Origin: JAJACP01 sp964350245
Lineage (GTDB): Bacteria; Chlamydiota; Chlamydiia; Chlamydiales; JAAKFR01
Length of the DNA: 52,909 nucleotides
Direction of reading: 5' to 3'
Assembly (NCBI GenBank): GCA_964350245.1
Contig: CAYGJC010000012.1
Coordinates: 1 to 52,909 of the forward strand
The position numbers and the translations under genes are program-made. The stretch's first letter is position 1. Every line of letters starts with the position of its first letter. The notes beneath the pieces are model-generated. The model searched no databases. It saw nothing but the letters and a program-made list of their open reading frames with translations, and was not told where the DNA came from. Below, piece after piece: positions 39,461-48,261 of this stretch.

Positions 39461-40827
39461 GAACAAAAATCGGAGCCATTAAGGCAGATCCTCAACTAAT
39501 CGGACAAACGGTCACTGTTAAAGGGTGGGTGCGCACCGTGCGCGGACAGAAAAGTTTCACCTTTATTGAGATAAATGATGGCTCTACTCTCTCCAACTTG
39601 CAGATTATTGCCGACACGCTCCCTCCACATGTGACTACCGGTGCCTCGCTTGCAGTCAAAGGCAAAGTGGTGGAAAGTCCAGGAGGAAAGCAGAGTGTGG
39701 AGGTGCATGCCACTGAGATTGAGTTGATCGGTCACTGTGACGCCGAGAGTTATCCTCTGCAAAAGAAGCGGCACTCGTTTGAATTTTTACGTGATATTGC
39801 GCACCTCCGTCCGCGCACCAATACCATAGGAGCGGTCTCGCGCGTCCGCAACCAACTTGCTTATGCGAGCCACCGATTTTTTCAAGAGCAGGGCTTTCTC
39901 TACCTGCACACCCCCATTATCACTCTTTCGGACTGTGAGGGAGCCGGCAAGCTTTTTAATGTTTCGACACTCGACAAAGCCAATCCTCCCCGCAATGAAC
40001 TCGGTGAAGTGGACCACTCTCACGACTTCTTTACCAAAGAAGCTTACCTTACCGTCTCCGGGCAGCTCAACGCAGAGATTTACGCATGCGCTCTCTCCGA
40101 TGTCTACACTTTCGGCCCTACTTTCCGTGCCGAAAACTCCCACACTTCCCGCCACCTCGCTGAATTTTGGATGATTGAGCCCGAGATGGCTTTTGCTGAC
40201 ATCCATGATGACATGGACTTGGCTGAGCGCTACCTCAAGGCGATCTTCAAAGAGGTGCTCGAAACCTGTTCTGAAGATATGGAACTCTTTGACCGCTTTG
40301 TCTGCAAAGGAGCGATTGAGCGGCTACAAAACATTGTAAAAGCTCCTTTTCAGCGCATTACCTATACAGAGGCAGTCAATATCCTCCTAAAAAGTGGAAA
40401 GAAATTCGACTTTCCTATTACGTGGGGATGCGATTTACAGTCTGAGCATGAACGTTTCTTATGCGAGGAGCACTTTAAGCAGCCGATTATGGTCCATGAC
40501 TATCCAGCAGCCATCAAATCCTTTTATATGCGCAATAATGACGACGGCAAAACAGTGGCGGCAATGGATGTGCTGGTTCCCGGTGTCGGTGAAATTATAG
40601 GGGGAAGCCAGCGTGAAGAGCGACTCGACATCCTAGAGGCCAAAATGGGTGAGAGCGGCTTAGATAAGAAAAATTATTGGTGGTACCTAGAGCTGAGAAA
40701 ATACGGCTCTGTGCCTCATGCAGGTTTTGGTGCCGGCTTTGAGCGGCTGGTTCAGTTTGTGACCGGGATGGAGAACATCCGCGATGTGATCGCCTTTCCC
40801 CGTTACCCCGGCCACGCCGACTTTTAA
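39457..40827 (+). CDS. asnS: Asparaginyl-tRNA synthetase
   Basis: 456 residues. An N-terminal OB-fold anticodon-binding domain (KGWVRTVRGQKSFTFIEIND) is followed by a class II catalytic core with motif 2 (TFGPTFRAENSHTSRHLAEF, WMIEPEMAF) and motif 3 (GFGAGFERLVQFVTG). HTPIITLSDCEGAGKLFNVS is typical of AsnRS rather than AspRS. As I recall, Chlamydiaceae lack AsnS and make Asn-tRNA by amidation with GatCAB, so this gene supports an environmental chlamydia. Co-transcribed with nfo. A large inverted repeat starts 9 bases after the stop. Confidence 0.95.
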   Translation: MRTKIGAIKADPQLIGQTVTVKGWVRTVRGQKSFTFIEINDGSTLSNLQIIADTLPPHVTTGASLAVKGKVVESPGGKQSVEVHATEIELIGHCDAESYPLQKKRHSFEFLRDIAHLRPRTNTIGAVSRVRNQLAYASHRFFQEQGFLYLHTPIITLSDCEGAGKLFNVSTLDKANPPRNELGEVDHSHDFFTKEAYLTVSGQLNAEIYACALSDVYTFGPTFRAENSHTSRHLAEFWMIEPEMAFADIHDDMDLAERYLKAIFKEVLETCSEDMELFDRFVCKGAIERLQNIVKAPFQRITYTEAVNILLKSGKKFDFPITWGCDLQSEHERFLCEEHFKQPIMVHDYPAAIKSFYMRNNDDGKTVAAMDVLVPGVGEIIGGSQREERLDILEAKMGESGLDKKNYWWYLELRKYGSVPHAGFGAGFERLVQFVTGMENIRDVIAFPRYPGHADF

Positions 40828-40835
40828 CAGAGGGT

Positions 40836-40985
40836 GTTTACAAATTCCCAATCAAACGATTTTTGAGGAGTTTTTGCGCCCTTTTTCCGCTCGCTTCGTA
40901 GGGCATACTTAGAAAAGTAGGTCAAGAAGCAAGCGGAAAAAGGGCGCAAAAAGAGCCGAAAAGCGTTCACTTGGAATCTGTAAAC
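40836..40985. mobile_element. 150-bp imperfect palindrome, MITE-like element
   Basis: The left arm (40836-40897) and right arm (40926-40985) are inverted copies around a 28-base centre. The inner part is nearly perfect: TTTTTGCGCCCTTTTTCCGC against its complement, then TCGCTTC against GAAGCAA with one mismatch. The outer ends are GTTTACA and TGTAAAC. No coding capacity. The shape suits a miniature inverted-repeat element or a huge terminator for asnS. It ends 27 bases before the opened-up frame of the truncated ATPase gene. Confidence 0.7.
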
Positions 40986-41012
40986 TCTCTCTCAAAATAC
41001 CTTGATAAATAG

Positions 41013-42242
41013 CGATGTGATCTTATAAGGATCAAGAAATTATTTGATCACTTTCCAAGTGTTGTTCTTGTCGGAGCAAGACAGGTAGGCAAAAGCACTC
41101 TAGTCAAGCATTTATTTCCCGATTTTGGCTATGTACTCTTTGACCCGTATGAGGATGTCGAAAATGCACGTCAAGATCCTGACCTATTCCTCTCCAACCG
41201 TCCCTCTCCTCTCATTTTGGACGAGGTGCAGTACGCTCCAGAGGTGATTTCTGCAATTAAGCGACGGATCGACCAAAATAAAACTCCTGGCCAATACATT
41301 TTGACAGGCTCCCAGCAGTGGGGAGTGATGCGAGAGATGGCAGAAAGCATGACAGGACGGACCATTGTTGTTCAACTCGAACCTTTTGCACTCAATGAAC
41401 TCGCAACAGACCAGCCCTCCTCCCTCTGGGTTGAACAGTGGCTAACGCATCAGGAAAAAGCCCTGACGCATACAAGCCTTTTAAATCTTCCCAGGCAGTC
41501 CTATGAACAACTGTGGAGAGGTTTTTTGCCCGAAGCACAAGAACTTCTCCTTGATTTGGTTTCTGCATTTCATGACTCCTATCAAAAGACTTACATCGAA
41601 AGAGATGTGCGCCTTCTGGCAGACATTAGCAATTTGCATCAATTCACCCGATTTGTTCGACTAGCTGCGGCTCTAACTGCACAAGAGATTAATTATCAAA
41701 AAATTGGACGCGACTTAGGGATTGCTAATGAAACGGCTAAAAGATGGCTCACTCTTCTTAAAGAGATTTTTGAGTGGCATGAGATCCCGGCTTTTTCGAT
41801 GAATACCATTAAGAGAATTAGCACCAAGCCTAAAGGATACTTCTCCGATACGGGTCAGGTCTGTTTTTGCCAAGCCATTTCGACTCCTGAAGCGCTTGGA
41901 AGCCATCCTTTATGGGGCCCTCTCTTCGAAACAGCTGTTGTAAACGAGATCCGCAAGCAAGTGCTTGCAGCAGGGATTGCGTGCAACCTCTATCACTGGA
42001 GAAGCCATGGAGGCGCTGAGTGTGATCTAATCATTGAACAAAATGGGGTCTACTATCCCATTGAAGTGAAATCTAAAACGCAGGCCAACCGTAATGATGC
42101 CAGTGGAATACAAGCCTTTCGCAAGTCTTACCCTAAACTCACGGTTGCTAAAGGCCTCGTTATCTGTCTCTCTGATAGCTGCTACCCTCTCACCGAGAAT
42201 GATTATGCCCTTCCATGGCATTCTCTCATTAAGAAAAAATAA
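41013..42242 (+). pseudogene. DUF4143-type AAA ATPase 2, start codon region lost
   Basis: The frame is open from 41013 (after TAG at 41010) to 42242 and reads LIRIKKLFDHFPSVVLVGAR at its beginning, then QVGKSTL, which is the Walker A motif. No ATG, GTG or TTG occurs in frame before TTG 41217, which is past Walker A at Walker B (LILDEVQ). Family members begin about 10-15 residues before this point, so the native start was removed, most likely when the adjacent inverted-repeat element arrived. The rest is intact: TGSQQWGVM, the DUF4143 region (YIERDVRLLADI) and CDLIIEQNGVYYPIEVKSKT with a D-ExK nuclease-like site. Translation from a non-standard codon such as ATA 41025 cannot be excluded. Confidence 0.75.
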
Positions 42243-42296
42243 ACTAATTTCTTACCTTCACAACATCAGGTATAATCGGGAAAAAGAGGTGATCAT

Positions 42297-42530
42297 ATGA
42301 GAGTTAATACCGATTCTACAAGCAAAGCGCCCCATGCCCCGCAACCCCCTGCTTCAAACGATACGGCTTTGAAAGCCGCTGGTGCGGCTCTGTCCGTGCT
42401 TCAGCAAGGCGCTCAAGTCAAAGAAACACAAATGTCTGATCCAAAAAGTACTGAGATGAAAGGGCGAGCCAAAGACTTAACAGGAACCGAGCAAAGGCTC
42501 ACTTCTCTTATCCACAAAGACAATACTTAG
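42297..42530 (+). CDS. Small hypothetical protein with GRAKDLT motif
   Basis: 77 residues. A clear TATAAT at 42271-42276 and AGAGGTG before the ATG at 42297 support expression. The N-terminus is rich in Ser, Thr, Ala and Pro (MRVNTDSTSKAPHAPQPPAS), as in type III secreted proteins, and has no Sec signal. The segment STEMKGRAKDLTG is shared with the next gene, implying a common origin. No family recognised. Confidence 0.65.
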   Translation: MRVNTDSTSKAPHAPQPPASNDTALKAAGAALSVLQQGAQVKETQMSDPKSTEMKGRAKDLTGTEQRLTSLIHKDNT

Positions 42531-42561
42531 CCTATTTGTTCTAATGAATAGAGGTATTTAT

Positions 42562-42852
42562 ATGGGAGCAAAATTCCCTGACGGTGAACTTAGAAATATT
42601 CATTCTGCACAGCCAGTATCACCAATGGCAAAGGGTAGTGTCGAAAGCCTATCTACGACAAAAACAGATCAATTCGTCAATAGTGCTGAGATGAAAGAAG
42701 GACTAAAAGGAATTTACGAAAAAGAAGCTACCCAGCCCAAGAGTATAGAAGGACGCGCCAAAGATATCACAGCAAAAAAACCAGGCGCAATAAAAAGAGT
42801 GACAAAGGCTGCAAAAAAGCACATGCCTCACCTACCCCGTTTGCCTAAATAG
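42562..42852 (+). CDS. Small basic hypothetical protein with GRAKDIT motif
   Basis: 96 residues from ATG 42562, chosen because GAGGT lies 7 bases upstream; ATG 42544 is an alternative. It contains SAEMKEGLKGIYEKE and SIEGRAKDITAKKP, the latter matching GRAKDLT of the preceding protein. The C-terminus is very basic (IKRVTKAAKKHMPHLPRLPK), which may bind nucleic acid or a membrane. The end overlaps convergent hemA by 8 bases. Confidence 0.65.
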   Translation: MGAKFPDGELRNIHSAQPVSPMAKGSVESLSTTKTDQFVNSAEMKEGLKGIYEKEATQPKSIEGRAKDITAKKPGAIKRVTKAAKKHMPHLPRLPK

Positions 42853-43855
42853 CAAATGCGTGCATCCGCTGCAGCTCTTTGAGTTTGAAAATGCTCACTT
42901 GCCGCTCAACGGCCGCGCCAATCAGGTGGGTCTCTAAACGTCCCCTCTCGGCGGCTTTAATGCGTCGCTTCCGGTCAATCACTCGGTTCAGTTGATCAAT
43001 ATTTAAAAGAGTCATCGCACAATGTCTGCCGACTTTGGGATCAACATTACGCGGCACACTCAAGTCAATCACCAACTTCCGTTGATCGATTTTAGGCTCT
43101 TCTGAAACAAGAAAGTCGGGGCTTTTAGTTCCAAAAATAATCAGATCAAACTGAGACCAACGATTCATGTGCTCCCAATCTAAAAGCTGCACGCTCTCTT
43201 TTGCCGCCATTTTCTCAGCCTTTTCATAAGAGCGGTTGCAAAGGGTGATATTTCGAAACCCTTTCTGCTTAAAACGCATAAAAATCTTATGATTGATCTC
43301 TGAAAGACCCACGAATAAGATTTTGTTCTCAGTGAGATCTCCTAAGATGTTCTCTCCTGCCCGCAAAACTGCCTCTTCAAGCGTAGGGAGCCCATGAGTC
43401 AATCCCTCCTGTGAGCGCATGTCTTTACCAATTTTTAGGCTCTTTTGAAACAGAAAGTGCAGCTCTCGAGAGAGGGGACGATACGCCGCCGCCCCTTCAT
43501 ACGCGCGCTTCACTTGTCCTTGAATTTCAGTCTCTCCAATCAGCGCGCTATCAACCCCTGCTGTGACACATGCCAAGTGAAAAAAGCAGTCTCCTCCAAA
43601 GTAAGAATAGACACGGTGCTCAAACTCCTCTTGCACCTCATCACGCAAAATAGCAAGCAAATGGGTATGTGTTTGTGCCAAGTCAGGAGAACTAAAGTAA
43701 ATCTCGGTCCGATTACAGGTAGAAAGTAGAACGTAGGCGTAACGGGTGTGCAGCGAGTTTTCCAAACCAAACCTGCGTTCACACGCCTTGGCCAGTTTTT
43801 CGCGTAGCCGCAAGTCAGCAGACTTGTGGTTAATTCCAAGAATTCCTATTTGCAT
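42845..43855 (-). CDS. hemA: Glutamyl-tRNA reductase
   Basis: 336 residues from ATG 43855 (MQIGILGINHKSADL). The catalytic Cys47 lies in LLSTCNRTEIY. Next come the substrate-binding GVDSALIGETEIQGQVK and a Rossmann NADPH domain (NKILFVGLSEINHKIFMRF). It makes glutamate-1-semialdehyde from Glu-tRNA, the first step of tetrapyrrole synthesis. It is about 80 residues shorter than the E. coli enzyme because the dimerisation helix is reduced, which I recall also for chlamydial HemA. Divergent from parE. Confidence 0.94.
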   Translation of the reverse strand: MQIGILGINHKSADLRLREKLAKACERRFGLENSLHTRYAYVLLSTCNRTEIYFSSPDLAQTHTHLLAILRDEVQEEFEHRVYSYFGGDCFFHLACVTAGVDSALIGETEIQGQVKRAYEGAAAYRPLSRELHFLFQKSLKIGKDMRSQEGLTHGLPTLEEAVLRAGENILGDLTENKILFVGLSEINHKIFMRFKQKGFRNITLCNRSYEKAEKMAAKESVQLLDWEHMNRWSQFDLIIFGTKSPDFLVSEEPKIDQRKLVIDLSVPRNVDPKVGRHCAMTLLNIDQLNRVIDRKRRIKAAERGRLETHLIGAAVERQVSIFKLKELQRMHAFAI

Positions 43856-43925
43856 AGACAATCTTGTATAGCGAATCATTTGCTTTCTAGACTAGATTTT
43901 TCTCGTTGCGTATGATGCTACGCAT

Positions 43926-45743
43926 ATGGCCAAAAACAAGAAATACGACGAAGCGGCAATCCAAACTGTTGATGCCCTGACACATATCCGTATGCGTTCT
44001 GGGATGTATATCGGAAGGCTCGGAGATGGATCACATATCGATGATGGAATCTACATCCTATTGAAGGAAGTGACTGATAACAGCATTGATGAATTTATCA
44101 TGCACCACGGCAATCGTATTCTCATCTCTTTTGATCGCGATGCGGGTTCTCTTAGCATCCGTGATTATGGAAGAGGGATTCCTTTGGGAAAAGTGATCGA
44201 CTGTGTCAGTCAAATCAACACAGGTGCTAAATACAACGACGATGTCTTTCAGTTTTCGGTTGGACTGAATGGGGTCGGTTTAAAAGCTGTCAACGCCCTT
44301 TCCAGCCATTTTTGCGTGCGCAGCTTTCGTGATGGCAAAGTATTTGAAGCGACCTTTAGCCAAGGCGAGCTGCTCAAAAAGAAAACGATGAAAACAACGG
44401 AAGAAAACGGCACCTCTATTGAATTCATCCCTGATGTCGAGATTTTTAAAAAGTACACTTTTATCGAAGATTTCATTCGTAAACGGCTCTGGCACTATGC
44501 TTATCTCAACACGGGCCTAACTCTTTTCTATAATGGTGAGGCGATTCAATCGGAGCACGGGCTGCTCGATCTACTCAACAGCGAAGTGACCCACGACCGC
44601 TACTACGAACCGCTTCACTACCGAAGCGAAAAACTGGAATTTGCTTTTCTTCACACCCAAAACTACGGAGAAATGTATTACGCTTTTGTCAACGGACAGT
44701 ACACGGCCGATGGGGGGACACATCTATCTGCCTTCCGGGAAGGGATCCTAAAAGGGGTGAATGAGTATGCCAAAAAGAACTTCCAAGGGGTCGATGTTCG
44801 AGAAGGGATTGTAGGCTGTGTTCTTGTGAAAGTGAAAGAGCCGGTTTTTGAATCGCAAACCAAAAATAAGCTCAGCAATACAGAGATCCGCACTCCTCTG
44901 ATGCAAGAGGTTAAAGAGGCCGTTCTCCAGCTTCTTCACACCAATACAGAAGAGGCCAATAAGATCATTGAGCGGATTGCCTTTAACGAGAAGCTGCGTA
45001 AAGAACTGTCAGCTGTCAAAAAAGAGGCCAAAGAGAAGCAAAAGAAGATCTCTTTTAAAATTCCTAAACTACGTGACTGTAAGTTCCACTACAATGAGGA
45101 ATCTCTTTATAGCGATGAGACGATGATTTTTCTCACTGAGGGGGAGTCAGCTAGTGCCTCTATTGTCTCTGCCCGTGATCCTTTAAGGCAGGCTATTTTC
45201 TCTTTAAGAGGAAAACCCCTGAATGTCTACGGCCTCAAAATGGATCAGCTCTATAAAAATGAGGAGATGTTCAATTTGATGAACGCCCTCAATATCGAAG
45301 AAGATCTCTCAGGGCTCCGTTACAACAAGGTGATTCTAGCTACTGATGCCGACGTCGATGGAATGCATATCCGCAACTTGTTAATCACCTTCTTTTTGAC
45401 TTATTTTGAAGGGCTTGTGATCAACGGACACCTCTTTATTTTAGAGACGCCCCTTTTCAAAGTACGCAATAAAGAAAAAACCTTCTATTGCTACTCTGAG
45501 GAAGAAAAAGAAACTGCCCTTAAAGCAGTGGGCAAAAATCCCGAGATTACCCGTTTTAAGGGATTGGGAGAGATTTCCCCCAAAGAGTTCAAGCAGTTTA
45601 TTGCAGAAGATATGCGCCTTAAACCTGTGGAAATCCATGTTTTTTCCGATATTAAACCCACTCTGGAGTTTTACATGGGAAAAAACACCCCTCAAAGGCG
45701 TCATTTTATTATGGAAAACCTGATTCACGAAGAAGAGTTATAA
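43926..45743 (+). CDS. parE: DNA topoisomerase IV subunit B (second GyrB-like)
   Basis: 605 residues. The GHKL ATPase domain has LLKEVTDNSIDEF, DYGRGIPLG and FSVGLNGVGLKAVNALS. A transducer domain (QTKNKLSN) and a TOPRIM domain (FLTEGESASAS, LATDADVDGMHIRN) follow, with a final RFKGLGEISPKEFKQF. It powers ATP-dependent strand passage with the ParC subunit encoded 4 bases downstream. In Chlamydiaceae this pair is annotated gyrB_2/gyrA_2 divergent from hemA. A small hairpin (GCGTA/TACGC) lies just before the start. Confidence 0.94.
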   Translation: MAKNKKYDEAAIQTVDALTHIRMRSGMYIGRLGDGSHIDDGIYILLKEVTDNSIDEFIMHHGNRILISFDRDAGSLSIRDYGRGIPLGKVIDCVSQINTGAKYNDDVFQFSVGLNGVGLKAVNALSSHFCVRSFRDGKVFEATFSQGELLKKKTMKTTEENGTSIEFIPDVEIFKKYTFIEDFIRKRLWHYAYLNTGLTLFYNGEAIQSEHGLLDLLNSEVTHDRYYEPLHYRSEKLEFAFLHTQNYGEMYYAFVNGQYTADGGTHLSAFREGILKGVNEYAKKNFQGVDVREGIVGCVLVKVKEPVFESQTKNKLSNTEIRTPLMQEVKEAVLQLLHTNTEEANKIIERIAFNEKLRKELSAVKKEAKEKQKKISFKIPKLRDCKFHYNEESLYSDETMIFLTEGESASASIVSARDPLRQAIFSLRGKPLNVYGLKMDQLYKNEEMFNLMNALNIEEDLSGLRYNKVILATDADVDGMHIRNLLITFFLTYFEGLVINGHLFILETPLFKVRNKEKTFYCYSEEEKETALKAVGKNPEITRFKGLGEISPKEFKQFIAEDMRLKPVEIHVFSDIKPTLEFYMGKNTPQRRHFIMENLIHEEEL

Positions 45744-45746
45744 ACC

Positions 45747-47660
45747 TTGGAAGACTTTAAGCACGTTTTTAAAGAGAATTACCTCCGTTACGCCTCCTAT
45801 GTTATTCTCGACCGCGCCATTCCGCATGTGATTGACGGCCTCAAGCCCGTACAGCGGCGCATTTTGTGGACCCTGTTTCAGATGGATGACGGAAAGCTGC
45901 ATAAAGTGGCTAATGTGGCCGGGCAGACGATGGCCCTTCACCCACACGGCGATGCTCCCATTGTGGACGCTCTGATCAACCTGGCCAACAAAGGGTATCT
46001 GCTCGATACACAAGGAAATTTTGGAAACCCCCACACAGGCGATCCTGCAGCAGCCGCTCGGTACATCGAAACGCGCTTAGGCAGCTTGGCCAAAGAAACC
46101 CTCTTCAACCCCGCTCTGACAGAATTTTTATCCTCCTACGATGGAAGAAATAAAGAACCTGTCGTCTTGCCTGCGAAAATCCCTCTTCTCCTGATGCAAG
46201 GAGCAGAAGGAATCGCGGTTGGAATGTCGACCAAGATTCTTCCACATAATTTCCAGGAGCTTCTTGAGGCCGAGATTGCCATCTTAGAAGGGAAAAAGTT
46301 TGAAATTCTTCCCGATTTCCCTTCGGGCGGCATCATGGACCCCTCTGAATACAATCAGGGACAGGGAAAGGTGAAGCTGCGCGCTAAAATCACCTCCCCT
46401 GATGATAAAACGCTTGTCATCACAGAAATCTGCCACGGTACGACAACCGAGTCCGTGATCCGCTCAATTGATGAGGCGGCAAAAAAAGGGAAAATCAAAA
46501 TCGATTCGATCAACGACTACACAGCCGAAAAGATCGAAATTGAAATTAAACTCCCCCGTGGCCAATACGCTGATACGATCATCGATCAACTCTATGCCTT
46601 CACTGACTGCGAAGTCTCCATCAATACGCAACTGCTCTGTATTAAAGAGCAACTCCCCTGGGAAGGGACTGTTAATGGCATTTTAGAGCTTCATGTTGAG
46701 CTGCTGAAAGGCTACTTAAAAAAAGAGCTCGAAATAGAACGGGATCGTCTTTTAGAGCGGATTTTTGAAAAAACGCTCGAACAGATTTTCATTGAGAACC
46801 GTCTCTACAAGAAGATCGAGGATGTGGGGACCTACGACAAGATTCACTCCACCATCGAAAAAAGTTTGCAGCCCTTCCATAAACAGCTAGCGCGCATTCC
46901 TACCCAGGAGGATCAAGAGCGTCTTTTAGCGATTCCGATTCGACGTATTTCAAGATTTGACATCGAAAAGAATCAAGACGATATCGCCGCTTTAGAAAAG
47001 AAACTGATGGAAGTGGAGAAACACCTTAAAAATATCAAAAAATTCACCATCCATTACTTGCAGGGATTGTTGAAAAAGTATGGTTCCCTCTTTCCGCGGC
47101 GCACCCGCCTAAAAGAGATCGAGGTGCTCGATAAGCGAGAAATTGCCAAGCGAATGGTCAAGGTAGGTTATGACTCTGAGAGCGGGTATATGGGGACAAA
47201 GGTTTCCAGTCCATACTCTGTTGAATGCAGCACGTTAGATAAGCTACTCATCTTGTTCAAAGATGGCACCTACCAAGTGATGAATATCCCTGAAAAGCAG
47301 TACATCCATACAAAAAAAGTGCCTGCTGTCTGGATTGGTCCGGCCGACAAGCAAACAATCTTTCGTGTGCTCTATCGGGACAAGACAACGCAATATGCTT
47401 ATGCCAAGCGTTTCATCGTGAAACAGTTTATTCTTGATAAAGAATATCAGTTTTTAGATGGTGACCATAAACTGGAATTCATCAGCACAGAGCCGGGAAT
47501 TGTGTTACAGCTTACCTTTAAACCCAAAGCGCGGCAAAAGGTGACAAAGCTCGAGTGCGAGCTCGACGATGTCGCCATTAAAAGCGTCTCTGCAAAAGGC
47601 GTGCGGATGGCTAATAAAGAACTGAAAACAGTAAAAATCTATAAAAGCAAGGGATCATAA
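45747..47660 (+). CDS. parC: DNA topoisomerase IV subunit A (second GyrA-like)
   Basis: 637 residues from TTG 45747. The breakage-reunion domain has YASYVILDRAIPHVIDGLKP and PHGDAPIVDALINLA; the catalytic tyrosine is in ARYIETRLG. A coiled-coil dimer gate follows. The C-terminal part (about 480-637) is short with few beta-pinwheel blades and no GyrA box, so a decatenase (topoisomerase IV) role fits better than gyrase. Translation is coupled to parE. Confidence 0.92.
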   Translation: MEDFKHVFKENYLRYASYVILDRAIPHVIDGLKPVQRRILWTLFQMDDGKLHKVANVAGQTMALHPHGDAPIVDALINLANKGYLLDTQGNFGNPHTGDPAAAARYIETRLGSLAKETLFNPALTEFLSSYDGRNKEPVVLPAKIPLLLMQGAEGIAVGMSTKILPHNFQELLEAEIAILEGKKFEILPDFPSGGIMDPSEYNQGQGKVKLRAKITSPDDKTLVITEICHGTTTESVIRSIDEAAKKGKIKIDSINDYTAEKIEIEIKLPRGQYADTIIDQLYAFTDCEVSINTQLLCIKEQLPWEGTVNGILELHVELLKGYLKKELEIERDRLLERIFEKTLEQIFIENRLYKKIEDVGTYDKIHSTIEKSLQPFHKQLARIPTQEDQERLLAIPIRRISRFDIEKNQDDIAALEKKLMEVEKHLKNIKKFTIHYLQGLLKKYGSLFPRRTRLKEIEVLDKREIAKRMVKVGYDSESGYMGTKVSSPYSVECSTLDKLLILFKDGTYQVMNIPEKQYIHTKKVPAVWIGPADKQTIFRVLYRDKTTQYAYAKRFIVKQFILDKEYQFLDGDHKLEFISTEPGIVLQLTFKPKARQKVTKLECELDDVAIKSVSAKGVRMANKELKTVKIYKSKGS

Positions 47661-47661
47661 A

Positions 47662-47961
47662 ATGGGCGAAACAAGCGGCATTGGCCCGGAGAGCAAGCCG
47701 ATTGGGCCAGCTGGAACTTCCGGACCTAAAGAAACATCCCAAGGTCCAAGCAGTGGGTCGATTGAAAATGCCATGCACACGCCGGTCAAAAACTTAGGCC
47801 AACTCAAACAAGTCCTCATTGACAATTTAGGAGAAGAGCAAGGGAAAAAGATGTTTAACAACTTTGTCAAATCCTTTGCCATGCAGATGATCACTCAGGT
47901 ACAACACTCTGCGCAACAGGCCAAAAAAGCGGCGCAACAGATGCGGCAAGGCCCCCAATAG
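47662..47961 (+). CDS. Small conserved chlamydial hypothetical between parC and rluD
   Basis: 99 residues. A Gly/Pro/Ser-rich N-terminus (MGETSGIGPESKPIGPAGTS, with GPKETSQGPSS) precedes a helical domain (LKQVLIDNLGEEQGKKMFNN, FVKSFAMQMITQVQHSAQQA). It starts one base after the parC stop, so it is in the same operon. A small gene occupies this place in C. trachomatis (CT659) as I recall. The disordered N-terminus would suit type III secretion, but this is speculation. Confidence 0.75.
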   Translation: MGETSGIGPESKPIGPAGTSGPKETSQGPSSGSIENAMHTPVKNLGQLKQVLIDNLGEEQGKKMFNNFVKSFAMQMITQVQHSAQQAKKAAQQMRQGPQ

Positions 47962-47964
47962 ACT

Positions 47965-48261
47965 ATGTTTCAGTTAGCCCTTTTTTTAGGTGTCGCTTCC
48001 AACTCAACACTAGAGCACGCTTTGGCACGCGCGAATCCCCACTTAGTCGATCTGTTGACAAGTGGAGGTGACTATCTCTCGACTTTCACGCTCGATGAAA
48101 ACTCCTATCTTGGCAAACCGCTTCCACTTTGCTTATCTCCTGATCAGCTTGAAGCAGCAGAAGACCACATCATTAGCCTTTTACATAAATTAGCCCCCCA
48201 TTATTCCCCGACTCCTATCTTGATCACACAAATTCTCTCCCATGACCCTGCTCATCACTGA
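47965..48261 (+). CDS. Small hypothetical protein in the parC-rluD operon
   Basis: 98 residues, starting 3 bases after the previous stop and overlapping rluD by 20 bases. It reads MFQLALFLGVASNSTLEHAL with later LARANPHLVDLLTSGGDYLS and a helical end. The hydrophobic start is short and not a convincing signal peptide. It may be a small cytosolic adaptor. No family recognised; the tight packing supports a real gene. Confidence 0.65.
   Translation: MFQLALFLGVASNSTLEHALARANPHLVDLLTSGGDYLSTFTLDENSYLGKPLPLCLSPDQLEAAEDHIISLLHKLAPHYSPTPILITQILSHDPAHH

Noticed and set aside
41217..42242. A 341-residue ATPase starting at TTG 41217
   Set aside because: This start would remove Walker A, which is encoded in the same open frame upstream; the gene is better seen as truncated at its 5' end.
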